From the NCBI RefSeq assembly GCF_000335475.2, contig NZ_ANAH02000005.1, forward strand, positions 186,001 through 250,000: 64,000 nucleotides of DNA, read 5' to 3'. Below the pieces are notes generated by a model. That model searched no databases. It saw only the letters and a list, made by a program, of their open reading frames with translations, and was not told the DNA's origin. How positions within the stretch are numbered: position 1 is the stretch's first letter; the number at the start of each line of letters is the position of its first letter. The stretch comes from Cystobacter fuscus DSM 2262 (GTDB lineage Bacteria > Myxococcota > Myxococcia > Myxococcales > Myxococcaceae). This document shows, piece by piece, positions 17,919 through 24,424 of this stretch. The translations under genes were made by a program, and so were the position numbers.

Positions 17919-18123
17919 GCTCGTCAATGCGCTGCTCTCGGAACGCTTGCTCGAGAACTACCACCTCCTGCCGAGCGTGCGCGGCGACTCCTTGGAGAAG
18001 CTCGGCCACTTCGACGAAGCCCATGCGGAGTTCGAGCGCGAGACATCGCTCACGCACAATGAACGCGATGCAAGCTGCTCCTCGACCGTGCCCGCCCATC
18101 TCTTCCGCCGTCGACCTGGGGTG
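17919..18123 (+). pseudogene. Decayed 3' end of an ECF42 sigma-factor gene
   Basis: Translation gives LVNALLSERLLENYHLLPSV and EKLGHFDEAHAEFERETSLT, closely matching the last 65 residues or so of the intact sigma factor (12367-12568). A single-base loss near 18067 destroys the frame before the end. As at the intact locus, an Imm52 gene follows on the opposite strand, so both loci descend from one ECF42-Imm52 arrangement. Confidence 0.85.
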
Positions 18124-18142
18124 AGCGTGGGCGAGTGCCGGA

Positions 18143-18889
18143 CTACTCGCGGACTGGACCGGGTTCCGGACGCTCGATGAGGCCCGCCCGGTCGAGCAGT
18201 TCACGGATGCGGGCGGTGAAGGCCACGTGCTCGGGGTTACTCGCCGTCATGGGCTCGGGGGAGAGGATGAGGAGCCAGCCCAGGGTGCCCACCGGCTCGA
18301 TGCGCACGGGCGCGGGTAGCGGAGGAACCGTGCCCAGGCGGCGTGACAGGTAAGTCAACCAGCCCACCCTCACCTCCCGCTTCCGCTTCTGGATGAGGTC
18401 CACCATTTCAGAGGAACTGGCCATGGCGAAGTCCGGGTCCCAGGCCGTGGCGATGCTGGTGAGCACTCCGGCCAGCACGGGTGCGCTCAATATCCGCTCT
18501 CGCGTCGGCCCCTCGTGAGGTGGATGGAACAGGCAGGTGTTTCCGGGCCCAAAGGGAGAGTACTCACCGCAGTGCAGCTCGATGCGGGTCCGCTCGCTCG
18601 TCTTCGCATTCCATACATCCGCGCGAAACCCCAGGTCCTCCATGACCTTTCTGGTGGCGTCCGTGCGGTTCATGCCGCGAAGAAACAACTGCTCCCACTC
18701 TTCCACGACCTGGCGGACGGGGTGACCCGGCAGTTCGCGGGGGGCGCCACGTCCCCGCCGATACCACTGGGTAAACGTCGGGTCATACCGCGCCAGCATG
18801 TGGAAGAAGAGTTCCGCGCGCCGGGCGCACTCCAGCGCCGTCTCCTTGCGCGGTCCCCAATAAGCCCCTATGTAGAAATCCCCTCGCAC
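18143..18889 (-). CDS. Imm52-family immunity protein, copy 2 (partner of adjacent toxin)
   Basis: This 248-residue protein is about 95% identical to copy 1. It starts with GTG at 18889, whose ribosome site (AAGGAG) overlaps the toxin's stop codon 10 bp upstream, so toxin and immunity are one transcription and translation unit. It should bind and block the Tox-REase-5 domain of the toxin encoded just before it. Length is complete and no damage is seen. A large majority of differences from copy 1 are single conservative changes, suggesting a recent duplication or import. Confidence 0.86.
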   Translation of the reverse strand: MRGDFYIGAYWGPRKETALECARRAELFFHMLARYDPTFTQWYRRGRGAPRELPGHPVRQVVEEWEQLFLRGMNRTDATRKVMEDLGFRADVWNAKTSERTRIELHCGEYSPFGPGNTCLFHPPHEGPTRERILSAPVLAGVLTSIATAWDPDFAMASSSEMVDLIQKRKREVRVGWLTYLSRRLGTVPPLPAPVRIEPVGTLGWLLILSPEPMTASNPEHVAFTARIRELLDRAGLIERPEPGPVRE

Positions 18890-18898
18890 ACGTACTCC

Positions 18899-20434
18899 TT
18901 ATCTCGCTGACGGTGTATGGCAGACAGTGATGTTGTCCCAGCCATTCTTCCTGAAAAAAGCACGAAGGAAACTCGCGAATTCCACTTCGGCTACATGCCA
19001 GACCACCGGCACATTCAGTGTCCTTGCCTTAACCGACTGCCGACCTGCTTGGTCCACCAATCCCAAGAACCCCTTTCCATTTTCGAACCAGGGTTGGAGC
19101 GCACCGTCTTTCTTGAGAAATTTTCTGTAGCTAGCGCCCTTGGCTTCGAGCAACTCTTTGCCATTGAAGCCATCGAACTCCACCTCATCCACCATGTACA
19201 CGTACCAAGCAGGCCGCTGTGTTACCTGCTCCTGATAATCCAAGGCTTGCGTAGACTCGGTGGTGGGCGTCTTGTACGTCCACTTACCGGGCCCCTTCGC
19301 CGCGGCTGTCTGGGTGGACTTTCCCGCCTTGACGCTCAAACCACCGGTGCGTCCCGGACCCCTCCCCGCCATGTGCAGGACGGAGAGCGCCCCCAGGTCC
19401 ATCCCTGCCGTGGTGCTTAACGTGCCTCCCACCACGACTCCGCTCAGCACCATTTCGCCCCGGGCCGTGAGTGACAGCACCGGCAGTGCGGCTCCCAGCC
19501 CGCTGATGCGTCCCACCGTGGCCTCCGCCCCCCCGAGCATCATGACGACATGCGTGGACAGGCGCGCCGCCTCCCGTATCTGGTCCTCCCAGGACATGGC
19601 GCCATAGCGCGCGAAGTACTCCGGCGAGGAGGCAATGAGGCGCGCCACCGTCGTGGGCAGTTGCGCGAGGTCCTCCACGGTGCGAATGGGATGGAGGATG
19701 GAGTGGGCCAGTGCCATCGCCATCTCCCCCAGGGCGTCCTGCGCCCCGTCGAGGGCCGCGTTGAGTGGATCCCTGCCCAGTCCCAGTTCGGCCAGGGGCG
19801 GGCTGTCCGTGCGCCGCAGGGCGGTGTTCACCGGGTAGAAGACGCCCCCACTCGAGAAGTAGAAATCGCCCACCACGAGGCGACCCACCCGCCACTCACC
19901 CTCCACCAGCTGGAGTGGACCCATGCGCTGAAGGGGCGAGCCGGTGAGCGCAGCCACCAGATAACCGTCCGGGCGCACCAGGACCAGGGGCCAGAAGCGC
20001 TCGGCACGCCACTTCAAGTCGGCGTACTCCACGCGCTCGCCGCCCGCGAGCACCTCGCGCAACAGCCAGCACAGCACCCGGCGCGGGGCGAAGCTCTTGG
20101 AGGTGACGGGCGTCTTCGCCAGCTCGACCAGCAGTTGGCGCGCCTGTCCCAGGTAGAGAGCCGCGCCCGCCGGGTGCCAGTCCTCTTCCTCCAGGCCACT
20201 GGCCTCCTGTACCAGTTGGAATGGATCCACCTCTTGCACGGTGAAGCCACCAGAGCCTCCCGCCGCCTCCCCAACAGCGGGAGTGACGACGGGCTGTTGC
20301 GGCCATGCGTTGTGGCGAACCGAGGCACACCCTTGGATGAGCAAGACCACGGACAGGGCGAGCAGGACCTCTCTGAGATGGAGGCTCTGGAGACAAGGGG
20401 ATGCAGTTATGAGCGGTCTCGCATCAAGGTGCAT
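18899..20434 (-). CDS. Lipoprotein toxin with C-terminal Tox-REase-5 domain
   Basis: The product has 511 residues. A signal peptide ends in LLIQGC (lipobox), so the protein is an exported lipoprotein. A long middle region with hydrophobic stretches (VVMMLGGAEATVGRISGLGA; MVLSGVVVGGTLSTTAGM) is followed by a nuclease domain over the last ~110 residues. That domain contains VDEVEFDGFNGKELLEAKG, the acidic residues plus E-x-K of restriction-fold toxins, and ends in VVWHVAEVEFASFLRAFF. Lipoprotein toxins of this plan (SitA) are passed between myxobacteria by outer-membrane exchange and poison siblings lacking the matching immunity protein. Start ATG has AAGGA five bases ahead. Immunity gene follows at 10 bp. 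SitA assignment is inference from plan; the toxin domain is well supported. Confidence 0.82.
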   Translation of the reverse strand: MHLDARPLITASPCLQSLHLREVLLALSVVLLIQGCASVRHNAWPQQPVVTPAVGEAAGGSGGFTVQEVDPFQLVQEASGLEEEDWHPAGAALYLGQARQLLVELAKTPVTSKSFAPRRVLCWLLREVLAGGERVEYADLKWRAERFWPLVLVRPDGYLVAALTGSPLQRMGPLQLVEGEWRVGRLVVGDFYFSSGGVFYPVNTALRRTDSPPLAELGLGRDPLNAALDGAQDALGEMAMALAHSILHPIRTVEDLAQLPTTVARLIASSPEYFARYGAMSWEDQIREAARLSTHVVMMLGGAEATVGRISGLGAALPVLSLTARGEMVLSGVVVGGTLSTTAGMDLGALSVLHMAGRGPGRTGGLSVKAGKSTQTAAAKGPGKWTYKTPTTESTQALDYQEQVTQRPAWYVYMVDEVEFDGFNGKELLEAKGASYRKFLKKDGALQPWFENGKGFLGLVDQAGRQSVKARTLNVPVVWHVAEVEFASFLRAFFRKNGWDNITVCHTPSAR

Positions 20435-20480
20435 GGTGTCCTTCGTTTCACTCGCGAGTCTGCCCAGGGTTCCGCGAAGT

Positions 20481-20513
20481 GGCAGACGATTCGAGTCGGC
20501 GCCTGATCCTTTT
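20481..20513 (+). repeat. 33-bp direct repeat, right copy
   Basis: This is the right partner of the repeat at 17884-17916 (32 of 33 identical). It lies 47 bp upstream of the toxin start, within the promoter region of the toxin-immunity operon. The interval 20435-20894 also contains the MITE-like element; I see no gene in it. Confidence 0.75.
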
Positions 20514-20633
20514 GGAGGAGGGTTTCACCGACAATGAGCGGGCAGCCCCCAGTACAAGGATGCGGTCCGCAGATGTAATACTTTGTACAAATCCTCTGTG
20601 CGGATACCCTCTGCGGGAGACACATTCAAGCCA

Positions 20634-20756
20634 CTAGTGGACTGTAAACGAAGTAGTTGGACATAATCCGACGGCCTGCGGACGTGCCCTCTCCCCGAGG
20701 AAGAGGGCACATGAGGGACGCGACTATGTCCATGAATTTCGTGGACACTCCACTAG
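20634..20756. mobile_element. MITE-like element with 32-bp terminal inverted repeats
   Basis: The ends (20634-20665 and 20725-20756) are inverted repeats with 25 of 32 matching bases, both beginning CTAGTGGA and ending TGGACATA. The middle holds a perfect 9-bp hairpin, GTGCCCTCT (20684-20692) with AGAGGGCAC (20702-20710). It is 123 bp long and has no coding capacity, as expected of a non-autonomous transposon. The parent transposon is not in the window: these ends do not match those of the IS at 21532-23221. Confidence 0.7.
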
Positions 20757-20894
20757 GCCCCTTGAGCATCCCTTTGGCTGGGCTGCAGAGGATGAACAGG
20801 CAGCAGGTCCTTCACACGACTCCAAAGGTGTAGAACAACAACTCGCGACCCATACACTCATGGTAGGCGAGCCGGGTTGACTCAGCAAACCACA

Positions 20895-21531
20895 TCATGA
20901 GCTCTGAACTGTCTGAACTCGGGCATGATTGACCAGCCAGCCTTTTGGAGTGACTTGGACCGTCTTGCGACGCTTATCTGTCTCATCCTGGCTGCTTACA
21001 AGCAGACCAGCCTCTTCAAGGCTCCTCACGTGGAGTGAAAGATTGGGTTGATTATTGAACCCAAGTTCTTGGAAGTCACTAGGCGAAAAGGTGCCACCAA
21101 CTTCTACGGCCCGTGTAAACAACTGCCATGCTCGTGGGGTCAACTGTGCTCTGGCGGCAGCGAGTGCGCCATTCGCCTCCGTCAATAGCCACTCCTGATA
21201 TTTGGCGGTCTTTTCTGCGTCACTTTGAAAGCGCGGTTGGTCGGAGGCCCAAAGGCAGTAATTATCAAGCCGGTTCATCACGTTTCGCGTGTTTCGATTC
21301 AACACATCATAAAGATGAGCAAAATCCCGCGGAGTGATGGGCATGTACGTGTCTTTTTCCTTGGCGTACGCCTCGATGCGAGATTCAAGAATCAATGGTG
21401 CATGCGAGTGGTCGATTCCTCCAACTTCGATGGGCTTATGGAGAAATCCCTCTAGTCTCGGAGACGAGGCAACGCTCTGGACTATACCAAGAGCCCCACA
21501 GAGGACCCATCTGATGCCAGGGACTAAGAGT
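20895..21531 (-). pseudogene. 3' part of an IS-interrupted AAA ATPase gene (winged-helix part)
   Basis: The minus-strand frame runs from the IS edge: GIRWVLCGALGIVQSVASS, then RLEGFLHKPIEVGGIDHS, and ends with a winged-helix domain (TFSPSDFQELGFNNQPNLSL, then SLEEAGLLVSS). It joins in frame to the 5' part at 23222-23906 if the insertion sequence and one copy of the 11-bp duplication are removed, giving a 436-residue protein. An internal ATG at 21395 could in principle give a 166-residue winged-helix fragment, but it has no obvious ribosome site. Confidence 0.85.
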
Positions 21532-23221
21532 CACCCCTTTCAAGGTCGATTGGCAGGCATCCCGCGCGATAAATTAGACGGGGTGGAAGTAGCCAACCGC
21601 CCCAGTCGGGGCGTTCATTGGATACATCTTCCCCATGAACGCCCGATGCTGGACGCCCCTGGGGTACTCTGGTCCTCTGGGTTGTCTCACTTCTTCGCCG
21701 TCCCCTTGGGCTCAGGGCTTCTCTCCCTTGAGCACGCGCGCTGTCGCCACGTGTTTTCTCGCCTCCTCTGCCGACACATAGCCTTTCTTCACTTTCTTCT
21801 TGGCCGCTCGCGGGTGCTTGCGCAGTGTGGAGAGTTTCACCTGCTTCGCCAATTCCAGCAGCACCTCGCTGAGTTGCTCCGCGGATTCTTCTCCCTGTCC
21901 GCTCCACTCTTGCGGTTCTACCGCCGTCATCATCCCGCTGTAGGTCGCCTTCACCTCGGTCGCAATGTAAAAGGTGGAGACTTGCCATCCACGCTTGGCA
22001 GCTTCCTCTTCTTGGCCGACTTCCACTGCGGCTTTCACCACCGACAGTACATTGTACGCCATCACTGCTACCCCAAACGCCAACAGCGCCGCCTTCGGCT
22101 GTCCAAGACTTCGCACTTCACTTTCCAGCACTGCTTCCAACTCTCCGAACATTCCCTCTATCTTCCAGCGGCCCCTATACAACTCGGCTACCGCTAAGGC
22201 TCCCATCTTCTCCGCAGGCACATTCGTCAATATCCTGATGACTGTCTCTCCATCCTCCGTTGGCTCCTCCAGGTGTACCTCTATCCGCCTCAACTTCAAC
22301 GGCTTGTCCCCCTCTATCTTCACCGCCTGTTCAAACACCTCCCCTGTCTTTCCTCGTCCCAATTCCCGCTTCTCCTCCAGCGGCGTGGGATTGGGTGACG
22401 CTCCGTGCTCTCGAATGATGAAGGCCGCTTGCTTTTCATCCAGGGCCAGCAGAATCTTGCTCGTGCTGAAGTTCCGGTCAGCCAGCCACAACTCTCCTGG
22501 TTTCACCTGCTCCAAGATAGGTCCCATCAGAGCCCTCTCTTGCGTATGTGCATCCTCCGCTGGTAGTACATCCACCACCAATCCCATCTCGGGTGCATAG
22601 ACCACCAGCGACTGTCCTGGGAGGGCAGCTCCTCTGAAATTCCTCAACTCCTTGAGTCGCTTCTGACTGGCTGGTAGGTGGTTGCCATCCAGGACACGCA
22701 CCTGGTAGCCGGCTGCCCAGGGGGGTTGCGCCTTCTTCAGTTTCTGCATCACGGGCAACAATCGCTTCGCGCCTTCCTGCACGAGGCCTCGTACCACCTG
22801 GGGCTCAGTACGATTGACTTTGTCGTACAGCGCTGTCAGGGAGACAGGCAACTGGGGGTCAGCTTGCGCTGCGGCGTGAAGCGAAGGCCGCAATCCCAAG
22901 GCTACCAACGCCATCAGGTCCACCACCGTGGAGAAGAGAAGTTCGCGGGTGTATTGCTTTTCTCGCTGCGCTTCAAACAACTGGTCAATCCACTGTGAAT
23001 TCATGGCGTGCTGGAGTATCCGGCGCACCATGACGGTCACGGGACTGCGCTTGGTAAAACGTTCCACAATCGCTTCTAGGGCCATGCTCATTCCTCGCGA
23101 ATGGAATGGGGCAGGCTCCTTGGATTCGTCTACCGTCTCGGACCCACCTCCACCCGGGTGGGCCTTCTCTTGCCCACCTGACCGCTATGGTAGCACCCTC
23201 CACATGACCTTGAAAGTGGTG
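21532..23221 (-). mobile_element. IS4-family insertion sequence, 1690 bp, with 11-bp target duplication
   Basis: The left end reads CACCCCTTTCAAGGTC (21532-) and the right end, on the other strand, CACCACTTTCAAGGTC (23221-), 15 of 16 matching. GGACTAAGAGT is repeated immediately outside both ends (21521-21531 and 23222-23232), an 11-bp target duplication typical of IS4-type elements. One transposase gene fills it. Ends, duplication and transposase are all intact, so the insertion is recent and may still move. Confidence 0.93.
21712..23091 (-). CDS. IS4-family DDE transposase
   Basis: The product has 459 residues. The DDE residues appear as Asp in VRVLDGNHLPASQ, Asp in LWLADRNFSTSKILL, and Glu in YRGRWKIEGMFGELE, the last resembling the Y-R-E signature of IS4 transposases. 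It has full length and no frameshift. It moves the surrounding 1690-bp element by cut-and-paste. The GC content is visibly lower than that of neighbouring chromosomal genes, in keeping with transfer. Confidence 0.93.
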   Translation of the reverse strand: MSMALEAIVERFTKRSPVTVMVRRILQHAMNSQWIDQLFEAQREKQYTRELLFSTVVDLMALVALGLRPSLHAAAQADPQLPVSLTALYDKVNRTEPQVVRGLVQEGAKRLLPVMQKLKKAQPPWAAGYQVRVLDGNHLPASQKRLKELRNFRGAALPGQSLVVYAPEMGLVVDVLPAEDAHTQERALMGPILEQVKPGELWLADRNFSTSKILLALDEKQAAFIIREHGASPNPTPLEEKRELGRGKTGEVFEQAVKIEGDKPLKLRRIEVHLEEPTEDGETVIRILTNVPAEKMGALAVAELYRGRWKIEGMFGELEAVLESEVRSLGQPKAALLAFGVAVMAYNVLSVVKAAVEVGQEEEAAKRGWQVSTFYIATEVKATYSGMMTAVEPQEWSGQGEESAEQLSEVLLELAKQVKLSTLRKHPRAAKKKVKKGYVSAEEARKHVATARVLKGEKP

Positions 23222-23906
23222 GGACTAAGAGTATCGCGTCCCGGAGCTGCTCTAGTGATTGACGTGCATGCTTAGATGTTTGCAGTAGCTCTAGATTATC
23301 AATTGTGCAAACAACTCCTCCCCCGCCCGCCTCGGCAGGAAAGACGCTGTTAAGCCACCCCAGTACTTCCTTCCGAAGTCCGCTGCGAGAGAACCCTTCG
23401 GAGGTGTTTGTCTCTGATGTTTTTCCTGCTCCTATAGACGCGACTGCTGATCCGATTGAGCCTTGCCAGGAATGTAGTTGTGGGGAGTTCATCCAGCGAT
23501 CAAGTGCTTTTGTGCTGGGCAGTGAACGTCCAGAGTTCTTGATGATCTTGGCTTGATCGAGCAGCGTTTGTGCAACCTCAAGAAGGACGCCGTCTACAAA
23601 CGAATCGCTATCTTGATCTGGCCTTAGTTGAAACATCTTTCCGCATGGAACCAGTAGAGGTCCTTCGCCTGTAGCAATATGCTCACTAAGGGCTCTGTAT
23701 GCAGCAACATTGACGAGGCTGGTCTTGCCGACACCGTTTGCGCCTTCAAGGGTTACGAGCTTAGGGCCGTGGCGGAGAAGCTTCCTTAGCTTCAACAATT
23801 CATTCTCTCGCCCGACAAGAAGTCTACTACCTCTGTCATTAGGGAGAAGAGCAGTTGTTTGAAATGGGTTTTCCGTGAATCCCCACTCACGATATATGTC
23901 GGTCAA
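23222..23906 (-). pseudogene. 5' part of an IS-interrupted AAA ATPase gene (P-loop part)
   Basis: The start is TTG at 23906 with GGAGG five bases ahead. The protein begins MTDIYREWGFTENPFQTTAL and has a Walker A motif, GANGVGKTS, at about residues 55-63, and a Walker B-like VVCTIDNLELL near residue 210. After LRDAILLVP the frame runs into the insertion sequence and soon stops. With the 3' part (20895-21520) it forms a 436-residue P-loop ATPase with a C-terminal winged helix. The family is widespread but has no function known to me. Codon use is less GC-rich than in neighbouring chromosomal genes. Confidence 0.85.
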
Positions 23907-23935
23907 CGCACCCTCCTAGCAATTACCCTGCGAGT

Positions 23936-24358
23936 GTGCCCTTGTTCTCCAGAATGTGCAATTATGGTTCCAAGGCCCTACTCGCCGCTGCGGGCCTGGC
24001 CCTGCTCGCGCTGGGTCTGGGCGCCGGGCTGCTCCTGGCGGGCAAACCCGGACATCCGCCGTCCCCCGCTCCAGTCGAGCTGTCCGACATCCGCTCCGAG
24101 GTGGATGCGCCGATCGTGACCGGCTCGGCCCCACCAGCCCCCACCTCCCTCGCCTATCCACTGCCCAAGAAGCCCTTTCGGAACCAGGCCATCACCCCCT
24201 GCAAACCCGAACTGTGGGAGGAGGAAATCAACAAGGGGTGCTGGATGGCCCTGGACCAGCGTCCCCCCTGCCTGGACGTCCAAGCTGAGTATCAGGGCAC
24301 CTGCTACCTGCCCGTCGCCAAGGACCGGGGCCGTCCGCCGCAATCCGCCCGGCCTTGA
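23936..24358 (+). pseudogene. Truncated duplicate of the kinase-tail-like membrane protein
   Basis: From about 23974 this matches the 3' half of the gene at 17097-17867: membrane segment (ALLAAAGLALLALGLGAG), proline linker, and the four-cysteine domain (ITPCKPELWEEE, NKGCWMAL, PPCLDVQAEY, GTCYLPV). The N-terminal 130 residues are absent. A GTG at 23936 would allow a 140-residue product, so it might still make a small membrane protein, but the start region is unrelated sequence. It directly precedes ileS and marks the right edge of the accessory region. Confidence 0.65.
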
Positions 24359-24424
24359 GCCACTGGACCGTCGGGAAAGATCGCCCGGGAGCCTCCCACC
24401 GGCTTCGTGCTACGACGCACCCCC

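Noticed and set aside
20525-20710. 61-codon minus-strand open frame
   Set aside because: It overlaps the MITE ends and hairpin and has no ribosome site or family resemblance.
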